A DNA stretch of 64,000 nucleotides from Alteromonas sp. 1_MG-2023. GTDB lineage: Bacteria > Pseudomonadota > Gammaproteobacteria > Enterobacterales > Alteromonadaceae. The notes under the pieces were generated by a model. The model was not told where the DNA came from. It saw only the letters and a list, made by a program, of their open reading frames with translations, and made no database searches. Each line of letters starts with the position of its first letter. Position 1 is the first letter of the stretch. The stretch lies in contig NZ_JAUOQH010000004.1 in assembly GCF_030547075.1 (NCBI RefSeq), positions 284,668 to 348,667 on the forward strand, read 5' to 3'. Made by a program: the position numbers and the translations under genes. Below, piece after piece: positions 25,527 to 33,686 of this stretch.

Positions 25527-26854
25527 GCCTACTCAATAACACACTTAAGTCGCTGGATGCCCGTGATAGTTCGGACGATTTTGGCCTGCCTCCTACTGTG
25601 AATGTCACCCGTCAGTTTCCAGTAAAACGTACGATTTTGGTCGTGCTAGTGGTATTGGCACTATTGTGGGTAGTGCTATCTAGCTCAAAAGATGCAGAGC
25701 TTAGCGACCCGGCCATAACGTCGCCCCAAGCGAATACAAAAAACGAAAAACGATCTTCGAATGATTCGCAGCTTGTAGATGGGATTGAGCAAAGCGCGCT
25801 CGAGCCAAAAGCCCCGAACCAGAAAATCCTAGAACAAGCTGCTACAGAAAAACAGCCTGCTGACGCAACAGCGGCGCAACAAGGCATGCAAGCTACACCA
25901 TTAGACAGTGCAGACATAGCGGCACAACAGCAACAGGTTTCGGTAGCTGCACAGGCGTTTACCCAAGATAGCGACGATGATGAGGCGCCTTATCGAGCTC
26001 AAGCTGAGGCGCGACAAAAGCTAACTGAGGTACGAGAACCAGCCGTTGATAATAGAGCGTCTGTATCTGAAGAACCCGCTAAAGCTATCTTAAGTGCGAC
26101 TGACAGTACTAATGGCAGCCTTGTAGCTAATGAAAGCCCTGAAGCGAATGTCATGGTTAAAAATGGCGTTGAAATGAATGCGATGGCTTCAACAAGCGAA
26201 GCCGCGTCATCAACATCAGTGGGCATGGTAACCCGGCAGAATAATGTTTCTGTCGCGCCCAAATCGATGGAAAAACAAAGTGAAGTGCATTTGGCTGCGG
26301 GTATTCGTTCATTCGAATTTGGCATGTTTGAAGATGCACAAGACAGCTTCATGCGCGCGCTTGAAGCAAGCCCAGAAAATAACAGTGCAAGAGAACGCTT
26401 AGTTGCCCTCTTGTATGGTCAAAACAATTCCGACGAAGCGCTAGCTTATTTAGCCCAAGGAATGCGGTCCCAACCTGCCAATTTGTTGTGGCGAGAACTG
26501 GCTGCAAAAATACTTATTGAGCAAACTCGATATGCTGATGTACTCGCTATTATGCCAGACGATTTGGATATAACGGCATTAACCGAGAAGCGCGCCGATT
26601 ACTTAATCATAAAAGGTACGGTGGCGCAGGCGCTTGAAAGCCATAAGAAGGCCATGTCAGCGTTTTCTGCTATGACCAAATTACAGCCTAATTTGGGTAA
26701 GTGGTGGTTGGCGCTAGGCATCAGCAGTGAAGCACTAGAATATACGGCGCTTGCTACACAAGCCTATACCAGTGCGATTAGTAAAGGCGGCCTATCTGCT
26801 GATTCTGAGCAGTACGTTATCCAGCGTTTACATGTATTACAGGAGCAATATTAA
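25523..26854 (+). CDS. mshN: MSHA biogenesis protein MshN (TPR protein)
   Basis: The 443-residue protein begins MSLLNNTLKSLDAR, has one membrane segment (about 33-50), a long low-complexity Gln/Ala/Ser/Glu region (about 60-240) and a C-terminal TPR domain (about 255-430). It is predicted to be inner-membrane anchored with the TPR part in the periplasm, in the role of pilus assembly scaffold. The low-complexity part is probably a flexible spacer across the periplasm. The ATGA overlap with mshM and one-base overlap with mshE show translational coupling. Confidence 0.85.
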   Translation: MSLLNNTLKSLDARDSSDDFGLPPTVNVTRQFPVKRTILVVLVVLALLWVVLSSSKDAELSDPAITSPQANTKNEKRSSNDSQLVDGIEQSALEPKAPNQKILEQAATEKQPADATAAQQGMQATPLDSADIAAQQQQVSVAAQAFTQDSDDDEAPYRAQAEARQKLTEVREPAVDNRASVSEEPAKAILSATDSTNGSLVANESPEANVMVKNGVEMNAMASTSEAASSTSVGMVTRQNNVSVAPKSMEKQSEVHLAAGIRSFEFGMFEDAQDSFMRALEASPENNSARERLVALLYGQNNSDEALAYLAQGMRSQPANLLWRELAAKILIEQTRYADVLAIMPDDLDITALTEKRADYLIIKGTVAQALESHKKAMSAFSAMTKLQPNLGKWWLALGISSEALEYTALATQAYTSAISKGGLSADSEQYVIQRLHVLQEQY

Positions 26855-28566
26855 TGCGACCTCGGTTAAAAATGCGCTTGGGCGACCTTTTAGTTCATGA
26901 AAACATTATTTCAAGTGAACAGTTAGAGCAGGCTCTTTCAGCCCAACGAGCATCTGGAAGGAAACTGGGTGATACGCTTATTCAGCTTAACTTTATTAGT
27001 GAGCCCCAACTTTTACGCTTTTTGGCGCAGCAACTTAATGTTCCTTTTTTAGATATTACACAGCGTAGAATTGACCCTGAACACGCCCAGTTATTGCCAG
27101 AAACTTATGCCCGTCGATATCGCGCATTAGTGATTGAAGCCGACAGCGACTCGGTACTGTTAGGCATGAGTGATCCAACGGATCTTGGCGGGCTCGATCA
27201 ATTAGGCCCCTTATTTGAACCAAGAACCCTAGATCTTGCCATCGTTCAAGAAACTCAGATGCTAGAGGCATTTGATACGGTTTACCGTCGTACACAAGAG
27301 ATTGCTTCGTTCGCCGAAAAGCTTGATGAAGAGTATGACGACGATGTCGACTTTGAGCTTTCAGCGTTAGACGACTCTACCTCTGATGCTACCGTCGTTA
27401 AACTATTACACTCCATCTTTGAAGATGCGGTACAAGTGCGTGCTTCGGATATCCACATAGAGCCTGATGAAAAAACGCTTCGTATTCGACAACGGGTTGA
27501 TGGGGTGTTGCAAGAAAATATACTAAACCAAGTGAAGATAGCCTCTGCACTGGTACTTCGCTTGAAGCTAATGTCAGGCTTGGATATTTCTGAAAAACGC
27601 TTACCTCAAGACGGACGTTTTAATATTAAAGTGAAAGGGCACACCTTAGATGTACGTGTGTCTACAATGCCTGTATCAAACGGCGAAGCAGTGGTTATGC
27701 GTTTGCTAGACCAGTCTGCTGGGTTGTTGAGTTTGGAACAAACCGGTATGCCTTCAGCCATGGCTGAGCGATTTAGAACGGCTATTCACCGACCTCATGG
27801 CATGATTTTGGTTACAGGGCCTACCGGCTCAGGTAAAACCACCACTTTATATGGTGCCTTAAGCGAACTTAATAGCCCGAACAGTAAAATTATTACGGTA
27901 GAAGATCCTATCGAATATCGGTTACCACGAATTAACCAAGTTCAAGTTAACCAAAAAATAGGGTTAGATTTTGCCGCTATTTTGCGTACCACATTAAGAC
28001 AAGATCCCGACATCATCATGGTGGGGGAAATGCGAGACCAAGAAACCGTTGAAATTGGGTTACGAGGCGCGTTAACCGGTCACTTGGTATTAAGTACCCT
28101 TCACACCAATGACTCAGTAACCAGTGCAATACGTTTGATTGACATGGGCGCTGCACCTTACTTGGTTGCCACCTCATTACGAGGCGTTTTAGCGCAAAGA
28201 CTAGTCAGGCGTATTTGCGAAAACTGCAAAGTTGAAAAGCAGCCAACCAGTCAAGAAATGACCTGGGTTAAATTTCTAAATCCATCGTTAAGTGAAGCCC
28301 GTTTCCATCATGGCAAGGGATGCAACAGTTGCAACCACACTGGCTATCGTGGACGAATAGGTGTGTTCGAATTTCTAGAAATGAATGAAAGCATGATGGA
28401 AGCGTTGCGCAGCAATGATACACAAGGTTTTGTCGATGCCACTAAGGAGAATAAAAGCTTCATACCGCTTTCGCACATGGCATTGGATTACGCCGCAGAA
28501 GGTAAAATTTCGCTAGAAGAAGTATTCAAAGTGGCTGAAGTAGTGCCTGAGGTACTTAATAGCTAA
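26854..28566 (+). CDS. mshE: MSHA pilus extension ATPase MshE
   Basis: The 570-residue GspE-type ATPase powers pilus extension. Residues 8-60 form two tandem motifs of the MshEN type (RLGDLLV...ALSAQ and KLGDTLI...FLAQQ), the domain shown in Vibrio MshE to bind cyclic-di-GMP, so pilus extension is probably controlled by that messenger. Walker A GPTGSGKT is at 322-329. Asp-box, His-box and a tetracysteine zinc site (CENC and CNSC) follow. The length fits MshE. It is in the middle of the operon, coupled to mshN and mshG. Confidence 0.95.
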   Translation: MRPRLKMRLGDLLVHENIISSEQLEQALSAQRASGRKLGDTLIQLNFISEPQLLRFLAQQLNVPFLDITQRRIDPEHAQLLPETYARRYRALVIEADSDSVLLGMSDPTDLGGLDQLGPLFEPRTLDLAIVQETQMLEAFDTVYRRTQEIASFAEKLDEEYDDDVDFELSALDDSTSDATVVKLLHSIFEDAVQVRASDIHIEPDEKTLRIRQRVDGVLQENILNQVKIASALVLRLKLMSGLDISEKRLPQDGRFNIKVKGHTLDVRVSTMPVSNGEAVVMRLLDQSAGLLSLEQTGMPSAMAERFRTAIHRPHGMILVTGPTGSGKTTTLYGALSELNSPNSKIITVEDPIEYRLPRINQVQVNQKIGLDFAAILRTTLRQDPDIIMVGEMRDQETVEIGLRGALTGHLVLSTLHTNDSVTSAIRLIDMGAAPYLVATSLRGVLAQRLVRRICENCKVEKQPTSQEMTWVKFLNPSLSEARFHHGKGCNSCNHTGYRGRIGVFEFLEMNESMMEALRSNDTQGFVDATKENKSFIPLSHMALDYAAEGKISLEEVFKVAEVVPEVLNS

Positions 28567-29795
28567 TGCCACAGTTTAAATATGCAGGCAAGTTACCTTC
28601 TGGTGACAGTAAAAATGGCGTTATAGAAGCTAGCTCCGAAAAAATGGCGGCGCAATCGCTATTGGCGCAAAAAATTGTGCCTTTGAGCATTGTAGAGTCG
28701 AAAGGTAATGAGGGCGAGAAAGAAGGTATTAACCTAAATAATCTGTTTGCACCTTCGATTGGGCTGGATGAACTGATTATCTTTTCTCGCCAAATGTATT
28801 CACTGCTTAAAGCGGGCATACCGATTATTCGCGCTATTAACGGCCTTAGTGAAAATGCATCTCACAAGTATTTCAAAACCATTTTAAAAGATATTTCTAG
28901 TCAGTTAGAGCAGGGAAGAACCTTATCTAGCGCGATGACAAAATACGAAAGAATTTTTACTAAGTTAACTATTTCAGTGGTCGTGGTGGGCGAGAGCACC
29001 GGTAAGTTAGACGATGTTTTTTTACAGTTAGCGCAATATTTTGAGCGTGAACAAGAAACAAGAAAACGGATAAAGTCGGCACTTCGATACCCTACATTCG
29101 TAATTATTGCGTTAGTTATTGCGATGTTTATTTTGAACTTGTTTGTGATTCCTGTGTTCTCTGAAATGTTTAGTCGGTTTGATGCAGAACTGCCGCTAAT
29201 GACACGAGTACTTATGGGGACTTCTGCTTTTTTTGTCAATTATTGGTGGCTTCTTATTCTAATAATTGTTGGCACTATTATCGTGGTAAAACAGTATGTT
29301 AATTCGACTAATGGACGTCTCACATGGGACAAATTTAAACTAAAGTTGCCTGTCGTAGGAAGTATTATTGAGCGATCATTATTATCAAGGTACAGCCGTA
29401 GTTTTTCGATGATATTAAAAGCCGGTGTACCACTTACTGCGGGGCTTTCACTTACTGCAGATGCGGTCGACAACGCCTACATGCAAAAGCGTATCAGAGA
29501 GATGCGACAAGGCATTGAAAAAGGCGAGAGTTTGTTAAGGGTGTCGAAGAACAGCGGGCTATTTTCTTCTCTGGTACTACAGATGGTAGCGGTGGGCGAA
29601 GAAACCGGGCGTTTAGAGCCGTTATTAGAAGAAAGTGCTGATTATTACGAGCGTGAAGTCGACTTTGATTTAAAAAGTCTGACCGCCAAAATTGAGCCTA
29701 TTCTTATTGGCTTTGTAGCAGTAATGGTATTGGTCCTAGCGCTAGGAATATTTACCCCAATGTGGAGCATGATGTCCGCAGTAAAAGGTGGGTAG
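28566..29795 (+). CDS. mshG: MSHA inner-membrane platform protein MshG
   Basis: The 409-residue polytopic protein has two GspF/PilC domains (about 70-190 and 275-395), with GEESTG-type loops visible as VVGESTGKLDD and AVGEETGRLEP, and three membrane segments. It is the rotor/platform that converts MshE hydrolysis into pilin incorporation. It starts on the last base of mshE and ends 3 bp before mshF. Confidence 0.93.
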   Translation: MPQFKYAGKLPSGDSKNGVIEASSEKMAAQSLLAQKIVPLSIVESKGNEGEKEGINLNNLFAPSIGLDELIIFSRQMYSLLKAGIPIIRAINGLSENASHKYFKTILKDISSQLEQGRTLSSAMTKYERIFTKLTISVVVVGESTGKLDDVFLQLAQYFEREQETRKRIKSALRYPTFVIIALVIAMFILNLFVIPVFSEMFSRFDAELPLMTRVLMGTSAFFVNYWWLLILIIVGTIIVVKQYVNSTNGRLTWDKFKLKLPVVGSIIERSLLSRYSRSFSMILKAGVPLTAGLSLTADAVDNAYMQKRIREMRQGIEKGESLLRVSKNSGLFSSLVLQMVAVGEETGRLEPLLEESADYYEREVDFDLKSLTAKIEPILIGFVAVMVLVLALGIFTPMWSMMSAVKGG

Positions 29796-29798
29796 TGA

Positions 29799-30287
29799 AT
29801 GTCAGACGCCAGAAAGGGATTATTCAACTATATTGTAATTGGTGTCTTAATTTCAGCGTTGGCAACGGTTTATGTTTTTTATGCAACGCCACTTATTAGT
29901 GAGGCTGAACAAGTAAATCGCCGAACGGTAGAAGTAGAGTTTGAACGCACTGTTATGTTGGCTCGGGCTCAATGGCTGAAAACAAAGAGCAGTGTAGTGC
30001 GGATATACGAAACACAGTTGTTAAATACTGGCAAAGTCGCACAGAACAAGTCTGGAGCCCTTGAGTTACTCATTAACAGCAACGGATGGCCGGAAGGGAT
30101 GGATAAAGCAGAAGATGCAGCCTGCGAGCAGCTTTACCGCTTATCTTCTTCTACTACCGCGGCGAATAGTGAACTTACTATTACGGCACAGCGAGACAGG
30201 CAAGGTTTTTTAGAATGTAGGTATGTAATCGACGACATACTTTGGTTTATGTATACCGCTAAAAATGGCGTTATACATAAAAATTAG
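29799..30287 (+). CDS. mshF: MSHA biogenesis protein MshF
   Basis: The 162-residue protein has a single N-terminal membrane segment (about 11-30) and a periplasmic domain with RAQW, GWPEG and a Cys pair (CEQL and ECRYV). It is placed exactly as mshF in known loci, between mshG and the pilin genes. A second protein of the same length and feature order is encoded at the start of the operon (19764-20252). The biochemical role of MshF is not established. Confidence 0.82.
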   Translation: MSDARKGLFNYIVIGVLISALATVYVFYATPLISEAEQVNRRTVEVEFERTVMLARAQWLKTKSSVVRIYETQLLNTGKVAQNKSGALELLINSNGWPEGMDKAEDAACEQLYRLSSSTTAANSELTITAQRDRQGFLECRYVIDDILWFMYTAKNGVIHKN

Positions 30288-30336
30288 CAATGTTACACCG
30301 AGAACACGGCGATAGTCCGTCAATGAAGGAGATGTT

Positions 30337-30924
30337 ATGAAAATGAATCAACAGGGTTTTACGCTCATTGAGTTAATCATTGTGGTCATCATTTTAGGCT
30401 TGTTAGCGGCTACAGCGTTACCTCGCTTTATTGATGTGACAGACGAAGCTCGTGAGGCCAGCGTTGAAGGTGTGGCAGGCGGTTTTGCTGCAGCGGTTGG
30501 TTTAGTGCGTGCGCAATGGGAAGTAGAAGGTCGCCCTAGCGGAAACAATGGAAATGGTAACGGTACTGTAGTTACTTACGACCAAACCTTAGTGGGTGTA
30601 GATGGAACTATTGGTTATCCAACAGGAAGTAGTACAGGTAATACATTAGTAAGCACTGTGAACAGTACCGAGTGTAAAAATGTTTTTGACTTAGTTTTAC
30701 AGTCGGCGCCAACGAATACCACGTCAACAAACGATACCTTGATAGCAGATTTTCGTTATGCGGTGCGTGAGGACGACTCAGGTGCAAATGCAGAATGTGT
30801 TTATTATCTAGTGGAATCTATGGGCCTACCTACCAGTACAGCACCTGCTGATGGTACGCCAGATGGCACTACTCATGACGGCTTTACCTATAACCCAGCC
30901 ACTGGCCAGGTTACTGTTTTTTAA
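30337..30924 (+). CDS. mshB: MSHA pilin protein MshB
   Basis: Type IV prepilin of 195 residues with leader MKMNQQG cleaved before FTLIELIIVVIILG, Glu5 present. GGAG precedes the ATG by 7 bp. It is the first of two long prepilins in the locus and so best matches mshB. The C-terminal part has a single Cys pair (TECK...AECVYY) that could form the D-loop disulphide. The next gene, one step downstream, is the likely major pilin. Confidence 0.82.
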   Translation: MKMNQQGFTLIELIIVVIILGLLAATALPRFIDVTDEAREASVEGVAGGFAAAVGLVRAQWEVEGRPSGNNGNGNGTVVTYDQTLVGVDGTIGYPTGSSTGNTLVSTVNSTECKNVFDLVLQSAPTNTTSTNDTLIADFRYAVREDDSGANAECVYYLVESMGLPTSTAPADGTPDGTTHDGFTYNPATGQVTVF

Positions 30925-30942
30925 TTTTTACGTTCAGGAAAT

Positions 30943-31470
30943 ATGACTATGCAAACGGTTTCAACGCAAAAGGGTTTTACCCTTATTGAATTAATTATTG
31001 TAATTGTATTGTTAGGTATTTTGGCAGTAACAGCCGCACCTAAGTTTCTAAATCTTCAAGACGATGCACGTGACTCAGTGTTACAAGGTATGGCCGGTTC
31101 GTTAGAATCAGCATCATCAGTGATTTATGGTAAATCGTTGATTAATGATGTAGCCGGTACCAGTGATGGTAGTGAAAGTGTTAATGTTGGAAACAGCACT
31201 ACGGTAAGCGTTGTATACGGTTACCCAGATGCTGCAACAACTGCTAACTTTACCAGTATCTTAGATTCAGATATTGGTAATACCGGTGGCGATTATCAAA
31301 CCGCAGTGGTAACGGGCACGCCTACAAAAATTCTAATTTACTATGCAGGATTTGGTGATTATGCGACTACGGCCCCTTCGGCGGCTGGTGCAGCGTGTGC
31401 GGTAGAATATACCAATGCAACTGCAGAAGGCGAACGCCCAGTAATCACCGTAAACACTTGCGTTCTATAA
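30943..31470 (+). CDS. mshA: Major MSHA pilin MshA
   Basis: Type IV prepilin of 175 residues, leader MTMQTVSTQKG, mature start FTLIELIIVIVLLGILAVTAAPKF. Cys residues in GAACAVEY and VNTCVL near the C terminus form the probable pilin disulphide. A second ATG at 30949 is better spaced from the AGGA and may be the true start. It should be the main subunit of the pilus fibre. It lies 18 bp after mshB. Confidence 0.85.
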   Translation: MTMQTVSTQKGFTLIELIIVIVLLGILAVTAAPKFLNLQDDARDSVLQGMAGSLESASSVIYGKSLINDVAGTSDGSESVNVGNSTTVSVVYGYPDAATTANFTSILDSDIGNTGGDYQTAVVTGTPTKILIYYAGFGDYATTAPSAAGAACAVEYTNATAEGERPVITVNTCVL

Positions 31471-31471
31471 T

Positions 31472-31933
31472 GTGAAGGATCGTGGTTTTACATTAGTAGA
31501 ACTGATTATCACGATAATTGTAATTGGGGTGTTAGCGATTACCGCTGCACCCCGGTTTCTCGGTAGCGATACCGAAGATGCCATTTCACTTCGCGATCGC
31601 ACACTTCAGTTTGTTCGAAATATGCAGTTTCGTGCTATGCAAAATACCTTAGACACCAGTTGTGTGAAAATCACTGCTACAGCAATAGCGCCGCCCGCTT
31701 TGCACAATTGTGCGAATTCCTTATCTCTGTCTTTCGATGATGATCAAGTTATTCAAACTACTGGTACTGATGTGCTTTTCCAAGCAACCGATAGTAATGG
31801 CAATACCTTCAGTGAAATTCGTTTTGATGGATGGGGTAGACCTAGCAATATTGTCTGTGCAACTACTTGTCGCATTCAAGCTAGTACTTTTGCTGTGTGC
31901 TTAAGCGGTGAAGGGGCGATTTATGCCTGCTAG
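31472..31933 (+). CDS. mshC: Minor pilin MshC
   Basis: Prepilin-like protein of 153 residues with a very short leader MKDRG and mature start FTLVELIITIIVIGVLAITAAPRF. The start is GTG, 1 bp after the mshA stop, without a clear ribosome binding site, so it is probably coupled to mshA translation. Four Cys residues lie in the C-terminal half. Minor pilins are thought to prime assembly or sit at the tip. Confidence 0.82.
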   Translation: MKDRGFTLVELIITIIVIGVLAITAAPRFLGSDTEDAISLRDRTLQFVRNMQFRAMQNTLDTSCVKITATAIAPPALHNCANSLSLSFDDDQVIQTTGTDVLFQATDSNGNTFSEIRFDGWGRPSNIVCATTCRIQASTFAVCLSGEGAIYAC

Positions 31934-32504
31934 CAATACCACTGCGGTCAAACAAAGCGCGTTTAAACCGAGCTTATTTAAAAAAGGTGCGTTTAAAAAA
32001 AGTACTTTGCCGCAAAGAATGACAGGTTTTACCCTGTTAGAGCTGGTGGTAGGTATCGTAGTATTTACTATTAGTTTAACCGTGGTGTTGTCGTTAATTG
32101 CGCCCCAGGCTGCGCAAACCGCTGAACCTCTAAGACAAGTTAAGGCCGCTAAGTTAGGGCAGTCTTTAATGAATGATATTCTAAGTCGTTCATTTGATGA
32201 AAACAGCGATAAAAGCCCCCCTTTTGAAACCTGCAACGAAAAAGCATCTGGGTGCTCTACCACATTAGGCAGTGAAGAAGCATCTTCAGATGATTACGAT
32301 GATGTGGATGACTACAATGGCTTAACGGTCAACAATGTTGGCGGCAACTATTCAAGTTTTAGTTATACCGTTAATGTGGAATACGACAGCGACCTAAACC
32401 AAGCAACCTCAAACGACGGTGATACCTATAAGCGGATAGATATTGCGGTTACCGCACCCGATGGGCAAGTATATCGATTCAGTGCTTATCGAGGCAGCTA
32501 TTAA
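31923..32504 (+). CDS. mshD: Minor pilin MshD
   Basis: AAGGGG seven bases before the ATG at 31923 supports this start. The 193-residue protein then has a 35-residue leader with the semi-repeated FKPSLFKKGAFKK before the prepilin site MTG-FTLLELVVGIVVF. That is far longer than usual for type IV prepilins. If the leader is an artefact, the ATG at 32019 would give a 3-residue leader but has no ribosome binding site. The gene overlaps the end of mshC by 11 bp and the start of mshO by one base. Confidence 0.8.
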   Translation: MPASNTTAVKQSAFKPSLFKKGAFKKSTLPQRMTGFTLLELVVGIVVFTISLTVVLSLIAPQAAQTAEPLRQVKAAKLGQSLMNDILSRSFDENSDKSPPFETCNEKASGCSTTLGSEEASSDDYDDVDDYNGLTVNNVGGNYSSFSYTVNVEYDSDLNQATSNDGDTYKRIDIAVTAPDGQVYRFSAYRGSY

Positions 32505-33241
32505 TGAAAAGCGTAAAGGCCCAGCGAGGGTTTACATTAATAGAGCTAATTCTCGTTATTGTTATCTTAGGCATAATGAGTGTGTCGATAGCGCAAGTTG
32601 TTTCACTCAGTGCGCAAATTTATATTACCGGTGCCGATAGAACCCGTCTTGTTTCGCAAGCGCGGTTCGTTATCTTACGGTTAGAAAAGGAACTGCGAAA
32701 TATCGTTCCTAATTCTGTAGCGTTCGATTCATCGTTAGGCTGCTTGAGCTATTACCCGATAAAACAAAGCGGCACCTACGTAGACGATGCTTTCGACAAC
32801 CCCATGCACGTGGTTATATTCGATAGCATTATTGCCGAAGATGATACCTTGGTCGTTTATCCAACCAGCCCACAAAGTGTGGTGGATAATGGTAGAAACA
32901 TTGATAGCATAAATTCGTCAACGGATGCGCCCTCTAGCAGTAATCAGTTTGAATTAACGCTAGACACCCCTGTTAGTTCAACCTCTCCAGGTAAGCGATT
33001 TTTTGTCCCTGAAGCACAGGTTAGTATTTGCCAGGTAACCAATGCACTGGGAAATGTACTCACTCGTAGCCAAGGTGGTACAACAACAGTTTTAGCGACG
33101 GATATTTCCCAGTGGAATACCAATATTGTTACGGCAGGGCTACGCCAAAATGGTCTTGTTGAAGTTGAACTCACCATTGAAGGCCGTGACAACGAAACCT
33201 TAAGCGTTGTACACGAGATACATTTTCCTAATGTCCCTTAA
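32504..33241 (+). CDS. mshO: Minor pilin MshO
   Basis: Prepilin-like protein of 245 residues, leader MKSVKAQRG, mature start FTLIELILVIVILGIMSVSIA. It resembles the larger PilW/GspJ-type minor pilins. Its stop codon lies in the first copy of a 15-bp duplication that also provides start codons for mshP. Confidence 0.82.
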   Translation: MKSVKAQRGFTLIELILVIVILGIMSVSIAQVVSLSAQIYITGADRTRLVSQARFVILRLEKELRNIVPNSVAFDSSLGCLSYYPIKQSGTYVDDAFDNPMHVVIFDSIIAEDDTLVVYPTSPQSVVDNGRNIDSINSSTDAPSSSNQFELTLDTPVSSTSPGKRFFVPEAQVSICQVTNALGNVLTRSQGGTTTVLATDISQWNTNIVTAGLRQNGLVEVELTIEGRDNETLSVVHEIHFPNVP

Positions 33242-33259
33242 TCAAATGTCCCTTAATCA
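33230..33259 (+). repeat. 15-bp tandem duplication across the mshO-mshP junction
   Basis: AATGTCCCTTAATCA occurs twice in a row, at 33230-33244 and 33245-33259. The first copy contains the mshO stop; each copy supplies an in-frame ATG for mshP. Confidence 0.85.
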
Positions 33260-33686
33260 TGCAGCGTCACTTCACCGACAAAAAGGCTCAGCCACCATGG
33301 TTGCTGTGATCATTAGCCTTGTGCTGCTGTCGATAGGTATCGCGTTATCAAACCAAATTTCATCCAATGCACGACAGCAGTCTATTGAATACTATGGCGC
33401 TCGCGCATATTTATCGGCCCAAAGTGGGTTGGAAGTGGCTATTTCAAGGCTGGTGAATAATAACAATCCGAACTGCAGTGTTATTGAGGCCCCAGTTAAC
33501 ATAGCGGCAGATGCGCTCTCAAATTGCACTGTGACATTAAGTTGTGATGTAGAAACCAATGTTGATGAACCCGAAGTGAGCGCCGGCGCAATTAGGGTGT
33601 ATCTACTTGAGTCACTCTCTCAATGTAGCGCAGGTCAGTTATCTACCTCACGGCGTGTATTAGTTGAAGTAAGGCAGGAAGAATAA
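33231..33686 (+). CDS. mshP: MshP, PilX-like minor pilin protein
   Basis: The 151-residue form from ATG 33231 begins MSLNQMSLNHAASLHRQKGSATMVAVIIS; a second in-frame ATG lies at 33246. The hydrophobic helix (about 22-44) is followed by GARAYLSAQSGLEVAISRL, typical of PilX/GspK-like pilins. The Lys-Gly-Ser junction lacks the usual Phe at +1 and has no Glu at +5, as in other MshP/PilX proteins. It overlaps mshO by 11 bp and ends one base into mshQ. Confidence 0.8.
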   Translation: MSLNQMSLNHAASLHRQKGSATMVAVIISLVLLSIGIALSNQISSNARQQSIEYYGARAYLSAQSGLEVAISRLVNNNNPNCSVIEAPVNIAADALSNCTVTLSCDVETNVDEPEVSAGAIRVYLLESLSQCSAGQLSTSRRVLVEVRQEE

